Shown here one piece after another: positions 12,271 to 21,939 of a stretch of DNA of 64,000 nucleotides. The notes under the pieces are model-generated. The model had not been told where the DNA came from. It was given only the letters and a program-made list of their open reading frames with translations, and did not search any database. Location of the stretch: positions 16,179,107-16,243,106 of the forward strand of contig CM053328.1 in the NCBI GenBank assembly GCA_028583605.1, in the 5' to 3' direction. The DNA comes from Dastarcus helophoroides (lineage: Eukaryota; Arthropoda; Insecta; Coleoptera; Bothrideridae). The position numbers and the translations under genes are program-made. How positions within the stretch are numbered: position 1 is the stretch's first letter; each line of letters opens with the position of its first letter.

Positions 12271-13078
12271 AACCATTTAACGTTAATTTTAAGTCATTTC
12301 AAATTAACCTTGTCTCTGGAAACAGTCAGATCATTTCCGAAACCAAATGTAAACAAAAACAATCGCGGAAACAAAGGACGTAGAAAATCAAGAATTTACA
12401 CTGAAACACCACAGAAAAACCGTTTAGAGGAACTTGAAGTGGAAAAAGAGAATCATAAAAAAACAACAAAAATGCAAGCGACGAAAAGTCAGGAAACAAA
12501 TATATTCTGATCGTAATTCTCAGTCTTAAATTATTAAAAAAACGTAAACAAATAGTTCAAACAGTTCTAACTCAGCTGGGTTAGTTAGTTCAGTCTTAAT
12601 ATTTTTATATTATAGTATATTTCTTTTGAGTCTCTTATTTTAAATATATTTAAAAAATTACTTTATTCAACAGTATTGTAAAAGTGTTCCTATAAAGGCA
12701 AATTGCACAAGAAAACTATTTCAATACCTATATATTTCAAACCACTTTTTTATATATAAGATTATATATAATACGTTTTTATTCCATGGTTAAAGCTACC
12801 CCACCATTTGGTTAATGTTCCCACTAGTGAGGCGGATGGAGCCATTGATTAGACTTTTTTATATGGCTGCTTATAAGCTATAAACATGTTTTTAAAACGC
12901 TGAATGTTAGTCAGGTTTGTAAATAAAGGTATATAAAACACTGCTTAATGAGTGATAAACAGATTTTTCTAATACCAATTAATATATGACATCTTCCAAA
13001 TAAAAAAGATTGATTCTGCCCCCCTTTCCCCTATAAAAATTTCATTATAATGCGTCTAGAAAGTGGAGTAGCTCTGAC

Positions 13079-13081
<3 letters not shown>

Positions 13082-13152
<71 letters not shown>
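13082..13152. repeat. (TC)n microsatellite
   Basis: An almost uninterrupted run of TC dinucleotides about 70 bp long. Confidence 0.97.
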
Positions 13153-13154
<2 letters not shown>

Positions 13155-13218
13155 GTTAAAAATCATTTTTCAATGGGCATGTAGAGGTGCATAACCGTTG
13201 ATCAATCAACGGCGAAAG

Positions 13219-14039
13219 CCACCGGTTCTCAAACTTTTTTGTTGACGAAACCCTTTTAAAATTAAATTATTAACGAAACGCTTAACCTTAAATTAAAAGC
13301 AAAACCAGTTTTTTTTAACCCTTAAATGTGAACATTTTATTTTTACAACACCAACCTGGACATGGGGTCTCACAGACTCCTATATTTGAAAGAAAATTTT
13401 GACTCCAAATACTAATACAATTGACAAACTGGGGATAGAAAAAGATACATAGTTCTTAAGTGGAAGGATTTACAGTATAAAAATTTAACTTTTATAGTGG
13501 GGAATTATAATTATTAGAAAAAAGCCGTAAACATATACATTATATACATAAACATTATATAAAAGCAACAAAAATCCCAGTTTTTCTTAAACTCTACTAA
13601 AAACTAAATAAAAAATATATAAAAAGTTGCCTCTTAACTACTAGGAAAAAAAATAACCGTCGATTAATAATACTAAAATTATTCGCATTTATTACAGAAT
13701 GGCTTTGAACATTGAACATGGGATCTTATAGACCCCGCCAGAACTTTAAATAGGCATAGCTTATCTAAAACACACCAAATACATAATTTCTTTTTACACC
13801 GGCCTTTTGGTGACTAAATTCGAATCTACTGAGACTCTGGGGCACAGGCGGCCACGGGATGTATTGATTCTCAAAAATCACAGAACCCATGGGATCTGTG
13901 AGACTAATTGTCCACAGTTAAAGGTTAATAATAACTTTCCCTATAATACATGTATTATTTTTATTGTGACTGCCGACGAAGCCCTACCGAAGGCTTTGCG
14001 GAGCACCAGGGTTCAGCGGAGCACACTTTAAGAAACGTT
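13219..14039. mobile_element. hAT-like MITE containing a nested element
   Basis: The left end CACCGGTTCTCAAACTTTTT and the right end (inverted: TAACGTTTCTTAAAGTGTGC) form imperfect short TIRs of the GGTTCTCAAAC type common in hAT MITEs. The flanks GCGAAAGC and GCGTAAGA are a weak candidate for an 8-bp TSD (6 of 8). There is no coding sequence. A piggyBac-like MITE occupies most of the interior. Confidence 0.5.
13319..13924. mobile_element. piggyBac-like MITE with TTAA target sites
   Basis: TTAA at 13315-13318 and 13925-13928 brackets the element. The ends are CCCTTAAATGTGAACA and, inverted, CCTTTAACTGTGGACA: 16-bp TIRs with three mismatches. Inside, three copies of a short palindromic motif (ATGGGGTCTCACAGACTCC, ATGGGATCTTATAGACCCC, CATGGGATCTGTGAGAC) lie near 13360, 13720 and 13890. 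No transposase is present, so it is non-autonomous. Confidence 0.7.
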
Positions 14040-14736
14040 AGCGTAAGATATCATAACAGCAATTGCAGCTAAGTTAATCTGTTAAAAGACTACAAAAAAC
14101 CCCACCCAAAACATTTTTAGATATCTTCTACATCATTTTTTTTTGTAAAAGATATGAATAAATATACTCAGAAATAACATTAAAATTAAACAAAATTGGC
14201 ATATTTGGACTTTTTGCAAGAGTTGCTTAATAGCAATATTCATTTACTTCGTTAATAATTAGTAGTAGTTATAAAATTCTACGACGTTGTACGAGTACGT
14301 ACTACCTACTTTCTAGAAACTTTTTCAACACCGTTTTGTACGTTTATTCCCTATGCTCATTTTATAATCCATGGTCGAAAAATTATCATAATGAATCACA
14401 GTATAACTATTTAGCGTTGCTGAGAAAGTCTATTAGAAAATCTTTTTACATAAAAACCAATTGGCCAAACGTTAAATTCGGGGTAGTTTAAGAGCTAATG
14501 ATAGCGTGCAAGAAAATTGTTTCCTTGCGACCGCATGGGAAATGTTAATTTTCAGGAACGTTCAGTAGACAAAAAAATGTAGTATTTTTACAGAGGTATA
14601 ATGAAAAAAAAGTTTCTCGGACTGTTGGCTAATGGCTCCTAAGCAACGGACTAAAATACTGGAATAAAGTATTTCGGGGTCTTAAAAATTGGGCCGAAAA
14701 AGTAGGCATTCTCAAATGATTTTATAAAAAAGTAAA
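14040..14736. other. AT-rich stretch, nothing recognised
   Basis: Single-copy-looking AT-rich DNA with no motif-bearing ORF, up to the GTAC target site of the next element. Confidence 0.4.
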
Positions 14737-14740
14737 GTAC

Positions 14741-15755
14741 TGTTGCGTGTAATCAATTAAAAAATTAAAACTTCATGAATTGTAACACTTTATTTTTAAA
14801 TTTATTTGGGAAAACTGCGATTATAATTTACTTAACTAGCAAGCTATCTAATTAACTGACTATTGGACTAACTAACTGGCTACCTGAGGAAAAGGGGACC
14901 GCGTATTTATACCGTTCGGGTTTTCTAGAAGGGATCTTTGTTCAGATAAGATTATCGCTTGCGGAAAAGTCTGGAGCGCTTACCTGCCCTATGATACATT
15001 CTTGCGGCCGCTTTTCATTACCAATGGTGTCCGTTTTTTACGCCTCTTACGCGCCATCGCGGTAGTTATTTGCACTTTACGTGAACCGTAGTGGAAAGAG
15101 TTGCTACGAAAGTTTTGTGTGCATATGTTATATGTAAAAGACGAAAATATTGTAAAAAACAAAAATGAAAATGTGGATTCATCCGCTGCTGTAGACAAAA
15201 ATTGCTATCTCAGCTTTGTGCGTCCCTTTTACCAAATTAAATGAGATGAATCAAATGTTTTAAATTATTTTTGAATGTCTAATTTATCGTTCGATTTGTT
15301 GCTTAGGCAATTTAAAAACCAAATATGTATAGTATATAACAAAAGAGTAGTTAGATTATCGTAAACGACTAATAAGAGGAGTTTAGAAATACTATACAAC
15401 AAAAAAATTTAACAACAATCAAACAGGAATTTAAGAGAAGTTTTAATGCGGCTCTGATATCTGCAAAATATTTAGCCCGGCGACGGTTTTGTCGCCGTTT
15501 GTCTGCAAACCGACATAAGCTGCCAGATTTAGCGACGGTAAAAATGCTGACCGGCGACTGTATGTTCGCCGTCGATATTTTAACCTTTGCGGCAACCGGT
15601 CGGTCAAATTGCCGTCGCCGCTGTTGTGTGTAAAGTTGCATTAAACTCCTTGTTATTTAAAATTTGGTCGGTTTTTATGGCGAAAACCGCTTTTGTGTAA
15701 GAGGCGTTACACTACACAATCGCTAATACAAATTTTATAAATACATTTTGTTACA
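14741..15755 (-). mobile_element. Solo LTR 1 (LTR family L), with insertion
   Basis: The LTR runs from TGTTGCG (14741) to TTGTTACA (15755) and is flanked by a perfect 4-bp duplication GTAC (14737-14740, 15756-15759). In its own orientation it has the family features: a GCGGCCGC-containing 5' part, AGATAAG, TATAAATACGCGG as a TATA region, a GTTAGT-rich leader, and AATAAAGTG as a poly(A) signal. It is about three times the length of the other copies because another element lies inside (about 15024-15716). No internal gag-pol is adjacent. Confidence 0.8.
15024..15716. mobile_element. DNA element inserted in LTR 1, with CpG-rich palindromic core
   Basis: Inverted ends share ACGCCTCTTAC: the left has GTGTCCGTTTTTTACGCCTC and the right, inverted, has TAGTGTAACGCCTCTTACAC. 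At 15475-15625 there is a CpG-dense block with repeated GGCGAC and CGCCGT pieces. CGGCGACGG near 15479 is complementary to CCGTCGCCG near 15611, and CGGCGACGGTTTTGTCGCCG is itself a hairpin. A frame on the minus strand (15641-15369) is open but has no known domain. The superfamily is unknown, and exact ends are uncertain by about 10 bp. Confidence 0.5.
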
Positions 15756-15839
15756 GTACTTATTCTGCTACTTTTTAATGACCTGTAATTCAAATACATC
15801 ATGCAATAGGTGAGATCTTATAAATAACTTTATTAAAGC

Positions 15840-17030
15840 AAAAAAATAAGCATTTGAAATTTTCCATCCTACTTCCAAAAACAGTGTCATTTATCATGTT
15901 GATACACAAGTTTTCTGCCAGAAAATAATTTGCAGTTTCTTAAGTAATTGTATTTGAAAAAGAAACTGTTGAATCAGATTAAGTTCCAAGGATAATTCTA
16001 AATATAAAAACAGACCATTAGGGCATTTTCACTATACTTTCTAAAACAGTGTTATTTATCCAGACGTATTTGAGATTTTTATTAGCAGATCATTGGCACT
16101 TGTCAAGGCCACTATACTTGAGAAAGAAGTAAAAGCTAAGGCAAAGAAAATTAGAAAATAGGTCTTCCAATTTGAAAGCCATTAGATAAAATATTAAGGT
16201 TTTTTCTACTTGCAAAAATAGCCTTATTTAACATGCTGCATGTATCCAAGAATTTTTATTGGCGGAGAATTTGTTTACCTATCAAATTGTACTTAAAAAA
16301 TGTTAATAAGAAGAGCGTTTTAATTCAAAGAATAATACTCTTAGTCACAACTAGACTAACAAAAGGCAAGCACTTTGTTCGATTTCTATTCAATTCTATC
16401 TACTTTCAAAAAGAGCAAATCATAAAATTATCTGTGCACTTTGGTTATATTTATAGTAAATAATTCTTCTTTAAAAAACTGAACTTGATAAGAAAAAAAA
16501 TACAAATAAACCTCTAATTGAAAATAAGTAATAATTTTATATTTAATTTTCAAACACAAGATTTAGAGAATGAATTAATGCTGTTAATGTAAAGCGGTGT
16601 TGTAATTAAACTGATATCCAGTCAAATTTATAATTACATGTTTATTTCTTGGCATGTTTCTTAACCCGTATTCAAAATGTTCCCATTTTTCATCTTATTT
16701 CCAAAATCAAGGTTATTCATTTTCTACAATAGTTATCTTTTGACTTGATTTTTTAGGCTTTTCTTGTTGACAACGCAAGTCTGAACTTGCTGTAATATGC
16801 AGGTAATCTTATTAAAGAACACAAAGAACAAATTGGAAATGTCAGACCTTTCTAAGTTTTTTGACATTTCTATTAAAGCCTTTTATTTAATTTGGAGAAA
16901 TACGTCAAACCTCCTTTTCAGTCTTACAACGTGTAGAAATAATCGGAAATTTCAAGGCTATTTCCAAAGATAAAAGAGCCAACATACAGATATAAAATAT
17001 TTTCCTTCTACTTAAAGTTTATTTCAATAA
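15840..17030. repeat. Degenerate ~160-bp tandem array, block 1
   Basis: Variants of CATTTTTCAT...TTCCAAAAACAG(T/C)GTTATTTAT recur near 15865, 16035, 16210, 16690 and 16960. Units are strongly diverged. The same family occurs at 25.8-28.25 kb in the same orientation. Confidence 0.5.
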
Positions 17031-17039
17031 TAAGCGTAC

Positions 17040-17870
17040 GTTTACTAAGTTAAGAGTTATCGCTCTTGTGTTTACCAAAGCTCTAACTGTTATGTGCCCT
17101 GTGCACTTTTCCGCCTTTGAGCCGAGGGCAAAGACATTATTAGAAAAACGTGTCGACCCCGAAGTTATAAACACGAAATATTTAGCGGACATTTCGTTAA
17201 ATTTTGAAAATCATTGCGCCCCTGAGATGGAAACTCGCTTTTGCCCCGAGTCGGATATACGGCTTCCACCGGTTAAATTATTCACGGGCCCAACATTTTT
17301 CTCCCAGTTCGTATACGCGACACAAATCGGCGCCCCTTTACGCGTCGTCTTAACGCTTTCGATGTAATTTCGATCGACGTGGAGAGTTTTTCGCCATCGA
17401 GAGTCGTAATTAATTTGAACTGCGACCGCCGAAGTTTAATTTTGGAGCGCCGGCGATGTACTTAGGAATTAAATGTTGACACAGCATCCGAGCTAAAGTT
17501 CGGCTTACTCTCCGTTTATTCAATATCTAATTTAATGTGCATTACGTTAATATGGGGCGTAGAGTGGTTTCAACTCGAAGGACTAAGTGCTTTCTGTTCT
17601 GGACTTGCTAACTCACTTAGGTACCTACCTAACGGCCGCATTTCAATGGCAACCGCCGCATCTGCTTTCCATTATCGAGCAAGATGCCGCGACTTACAGA
17701 CGCCTTCTTCCAACTATGAAAGATCGAAAGATTGCAGCTTTTCAAAATTATTTTCATTGTGCTTTTTTGGAAACGTATTTCGGTCATGTTCTGGTAGATA
17801 TTTTGCAAAAACCAAAAAACAGGATCGTTTTCAATTTCGCTTGATTTGTTGCATTGCATCACGGTCAACA
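17040..17870. other. GC-richer single-copy island 2
   Basis: A sharp rise in GC and CpG occurs within AT-rich repeats. Open frames on the plus strand (17068-17367, 99 codons; 17535-17975, 146 codons) and the minus strand (17871-17629) overlap, which argues against reading any one of them as a gene. Several TAATTA/ATTAAT homeodomain-type cores lie at 17405-17540. I do not recognise a protein. A conserved regulatory segment or a decayed exon is possible. Confidence 0.35.
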
Positions 17871-17999
17871 AACAGGGGCAAAAGAAGAGATTTTAATTCT
17901 TATATCAATATTTTGGCGACCATCTTTTTATTTTTTAGACATAATCAAAATGTTTGTCCCAGTAAACTTATTTAAAAGACAGCTTTAGACAAGATTTAA

Positions 18000-20800
18000 G
18001 CAATCAAAATAAACAAGTTCGAGAGAACTGAAGAATCATATAATTCACAAATCAAAAGTAAACAAGCTTTGAGAAATCGAACAAGTTATTTGGTCTAAAA
18101 TACCAAATACAAATTAATGCAATTTTGGTTAATACAATTTTGTTAATCATTTTGGAAATCAGACTATACTCACAGCACTTAAAATTCTGATAAGATTGAG
18201 GAACCATAAGTTCTGCTTTTTCTGAAAGCAAACGAGATTCAAAAACTGAAAAACTGAAACGAGCTTGAAAGCACAATTTTTTTACATTACCAGACATAAC
18301 TTAGGAATCAACAACAAATGAGATCGAAGGAATCTAATTAGCAGTATTTAAGCTTGTAGTAATTTTAGATGATAAAATACTTTTATCCGAAGCTTGTCTA
18401 AATTTTTTAAAGTATTTTAAGACTACTCTTAAAAACAAGACCAGGCAAGAAAACTAAAAACTGTCGTCTAATGGCAGTCCTTATTTCTTGTTGGAAATCA
18501 GGCATATTTTGCTAAACTAGTTTACTAAGGATTCTTCCACTTGAAGTTTTCTTAAAGAAAAACAAGTTCAAAAAAGTAAACTTCAGAAACTCCTTCAGTA
18601 AATTGCTAAGAAGGCAAGGAGGCTTTAATAATCTCATGACGACAGGCTCAAAGGAATCACATTAACAGACAAGAGTTGAAAGTTTTCCAATAGCAAACTA
18701 ACTTTAAGAATCTTAAACAGCTTCAGTTTCTTTAAAGAACAAACCAATTTTAAGGATCAGGAAGAGAAAAAATTGAATTGAATTGAATTGAAAAAATTTA
18801 ATTCTTTTGCGTGTCAGTTTAAAGGGTCAGGATCCTTCTAGAATAACATTTTTCAAGAACAACCTTTGATGATAAGAATAACTCATCCTTAAGATTTAGA
18901 AACAGCAGGAACATCTTGCAAGTTCTAACCAGATTTAAGAAAGAACTTTAACGTATTTCAGGGGCAAGTCAGTTTTAGGATCAGGTCAATTCTCTAAGTA
19001 TTTTGAGAAAAAATGGCTTTAATTGTTAGAAAGGTCTTCAACTTCGTTTCAGAAAATTTTAGCTTTAAGAATCAGAAAGAGATTAAACTTCTTTTAAAAA
19101 CCAATTGACTTTAGGGATTAAAAACAGCTTTAGGTTTGTTCTAAGATAAGGACTGGAAAGACCTTCAGATTTTTTGGAACAAACCATGTTTAAGGATCTA
19201 TAAGGACTTATATCTAGAGCAGGTCATCTTTCAAGTTCAGAAAAGGTTTTATGAAGTTTTTTTTAACAATCAATCATCTTAGAGTATCAGAAGGTGCTTT
19301 AAATTATTTCAAAAACAAACAATTGAGCAAAAGTACAATTTGTTTGGAGAAGAGTTAAGATTTAAGAAGCCGAAAGGAGTTCAGCTGATACCTGAGCGGT
19401 AGCTCAAACTTTCACTCTGATGACATTCGCTTTGTCGAAATATTAGGTACTTTCTTCTGCGTTTTTCATTGATCCAACTATTTACGATCATTCACGTTGA
19501 CGTCGCGAGCTGCTTGACTATGAAAATAGCTACTTCTGTTCTACTTGCCCCCTCTGTCTTTCCAATCGTCACCGTAACAACAAAATTGCTTTAACTGCCT
19601 ATTATAGTTGACCAAGTTTTTTGTAACAAATTGATTTCCTCCTGCTTTGCAAGTACACTCCGTCTACAGAGTCTTTTTTAAGGCTCTTCTTTGTCGACCA
19701 ACAAAAAATTTATCAACTACCGATTCCTGCTTTCCCTATTTCTTCGATTGCTAAACTCGGTTAGCACTTCGAACGTTTATTTTCCGGCGAGCAAAACAAA
19801 CGACCTATCACGCCATTATTCAAGGTTAAAAACGTATCTAAGTTGTTTTAAAATCTTTGAAATGTTTTCACATTTCACGGTAATTTTTAAATTTTCCCCA
19901 TTTATTGATTTCACTAGCAGAGTTTCTCAATGTCCGTCTCTTAAATATAAAAACGCGTGCTTGTTCTACAAGTAATTCCTAGGCAAAATTCGGATTTTAT
20001 TTAAATTTCACTCGTAAAACAAATTTCTATTGTTCACCCTTTAACTTTCTTTTTTTATAAAACATTTCACCGCTGAAAATCCCATTAGCTTCTTAATTAA
20101 TCTTCGCATTCTTTTCCGCTGAATCACGGAAGTTCACGGTTAAATTCCTCTAATTCAACATTTTCAAGCAGCGTAAACATTAGCCGCCATATTTTAATAC
20201 CGAAATGCTGTCATCTGTTAGAGTTTTTAAAAATAATAGCGCGACTATCACGAGTATTTAAGTTTTTTTTTCAATAACCACTCTAAAAATCTAAAAGATC
20301 TTTAAGTAGACAACAAGGATCAATGTCATCTTTAAAAATTAGGATTTGATTCGATTTTTTTAAAACAGTTCACCATTATCTCTCTAAAGATGATAGCTTG
20401 GCAATCTTTCATGTATTTTGTTATCTTTCTTGGTTTCAGGGACAAGATTTGAGTTTCAATTTTTGAAGATAACCACCAAAGGTCCACAATTTAAAATCAA
20501 ATCTAGCCTTAACTTATTTGAGTAACAATCTAGCTTTAAAGATCAAACGGAGCTTTGGTTTATCTTAAGAACAATTTAAATTTTGGGAATACAAAAGGCT
20601 TAAAATTCATTAAAAAAACAAACCAATTTTAGAATTTAGGAATAGCTTCAGGTTTATAAGTTGGAGACAGTTTTAGCTTCTTTTAAAAGCATTTCATTTT
20701 TAAGGACTAAAATAAAAATTTCATCTCTCGTATCGGTATATCTTCTACAACCATTTGCAAAACATAGATCGTGAGTTCGAAAATTTGAACCTTGTGAAAA
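18000..20800. repeat. Degenerate short-period array (AAGAACAARCCAATTTTAAGGAT)
   Basis: Loose repeats combine AAGAACAAACCA, TTTTAAGGATCAGGAA and CTTTAGGTTT at roughly 60-70-bp spacing, for example near 18720-18780, 18840-18920, 18960-19090 and 19100-19200, and again at 20510-20680. A short (AATTG)4 run sits at about 18772. Sequence from about 19380 to 20300 is less repetitive. No gene is recognised. Confidence 0.5.
20380..20488 (+). mobile_element. Palindromic repeat family, copy B (single arm)
   Basis: The right-hand arm only: CTCTAAAGATGATAGCTTGGC, a small deletion where the CGTTAGAGCAACC block should be, then CTTGGTTTCAGGGACAAG and TTTTTGAAGATAACCA. The GTTCCACC terminus is degraded. Confidence 0.7.
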
Positions 20801-20979
20801 TTCCCCAACTTGATCTCAAACCATGGAAACGAATGCTTTTTGGGGAGCAAGTAAACTTAAAAGTATTGTCTAAGGACAGAAAACAAAAACGCTTTAATGT
20901 TTTCTATAATACGAACATAACTTCATAGAAGTGCTTGATGCTAAAAAAATTCTTTGGTGGGTTTTGGATTAGATTTGGG

Positions 20980-21310
20980 AGAACCTCGTCCAAAGCCATA
21001 CCTGCAAAATTTACATCTTTCACTTTCAACAACAAGTTCGAATCGTCAGAAAACCGTCGTGATGATTGAAATTTGTCATCCAAGCGATGGAATTTTTATA
21101 TCATTGTTACGGCACAATGTTACGCGGTAAAATGAAAAGACGCGTTAGACGCCCGTCAACTGAGGCGAACGTATCAAGTTAAGAGTTGCCCTAGCAAGAG
21201 CATCGACGGCATGCGGTATATAACCAATTTAAAAGATTGGCAATAGGGAGCTAAAAGCTTTTCGCGTGCAAGCGGGTTGCAATCTCCGATCAAAATTCGA
21301 TACAACACAA
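20980..21310. other. GC-richer single-copy island 3
   Basis: A CpG-containing segment between AT-rich repeats. No ORF with a recognisable domain and no terminal repeats. Confidence 0.3.
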
Positions 21311-21319
21311 CATATTTCT

Positions 21320-21938
21320 ATCCGTATTGAATGCGTCTAACCGACCGTTTTTTCATATTCACTCTACTAAATAAATGCGATGAGCTGGGATAAATATAGT
21401 AGAGCGACGGAAGACCACACAACAGACAATTGACGCGGTTAAAAAGCGGAACTAGATATAAAATATTACCCAATTTTTTGTTAGTAACGTTTACGTCAAC
21501 TACAATGTCATTTTTTACATGCAGCAAACAGTCTTTAGTATATTTCTTTAATATTATTTAACTCACAAGATCATTCTGAAGTCTAGTTGTTTTTATCTGC
21601 GTAAGACGTGTCTTACTGAAATAACGACAACCGGACTTTCGTCGAATCTTCTTGAGATTTAAGAGTTCGATATCAACCTTGAAGATATTTGAAGTATCGA
21701 GTAATATCCGTAAACAAGCCAAAAAAGCCATAAGGATCCTAAAACTGTAATATTGAGCTGTGAAAGTTTCCATTTAACTTTAAATATTTACCACTTACAC
21801 CATCATCATTGTGAGTCATCTATTATGGACGTTAGCTAGCATCATAGCAATTCTGATTTTGCTTGCGACACTTCTAAATAGTTAAACAGATGTAAGTTCA
21901 AACCATTGGCGCAAGTTTTATAGCCAAAAATATCTTCT
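21320..21938. other. Unassigned stretch before the LINE
   Basis: Two short minus-strand frames (21527-21318 and 21773-21558) carry no recognisable motif. I see no terminal repeats. Confidence 0.35.
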
Positions 21939-21939
21939 T

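Larger units (their letters stand above)
9389..12510 (+). pseudogene. Tigger/pogo-type transposase pseudogene (HTH_psq plus DDE)
   Basis: The gene opens at ATG 9389 with a pipsqueak-type helix-turn-helix: MVRTYHKKTNRTYLDE, then SERVAAKTFNVKRSTLHYRI. The first stop is at 9574. Decayed but readable blocks follow: YGMTYKEIGILAYDYA, FPKQWTENRKA and FNKNAVKYFF. The DDE region has FNVDVTGI (first Asp kept; usual NVDETGI), LIDYHETHV (second Asp kept), a TSHKLQ block, and LDIEVYGSFK (third Asp kept). The frame breaks at about 10465, where a Penelope-like element is inserted, and resumes after 11000 with NVGKTITVKQM. A LINE fragment then intervenes, and the C-terminus appears at 12310-12510 with LSLETVRSFPKP and KGRRKSRIYTETPQKN. 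Many stops make it inactive. Such transposases cut and paste DNA at TA sites. Confidence 0.8.
8876..12850 (+). mobile_element. Tigger/pogo-like DNA transposon, interrupted twice
   Basis: The element is inferred from a pogo-type transposase remnant plus similar ends: GGGGAACAGAGTCAACC with ATGGGGTACATTCAACC near 8915-8955, and an inverted counterpart near 12785-12825. Exact termini are uncertain by tens of bases. Removing the Penelope-like insertion (10480-10986 with TSD) and the LINE (11396 to about 12270) leaves about 2.5 kb, a normal size for Tigger-type elements. The left end lies directly against the long-TIR element ending at 8869. Confidence 0.6.

Noticed and set aside
17535..17975. 146-codon plus-strand frame as a gene
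   Set aside because: Overlapping frames on both strands are also open, no domain is recognisable and the composition is that of the GC-richer island.
6753..20488. Single arms at 6753 and 20380 as the two ends of one 13.7-kb element
   Set aside because: They face each other correctly, but the sequence between them holds many complete unrelated elements and other copies show single arms on their own, so two independent truncated copies are more likely.
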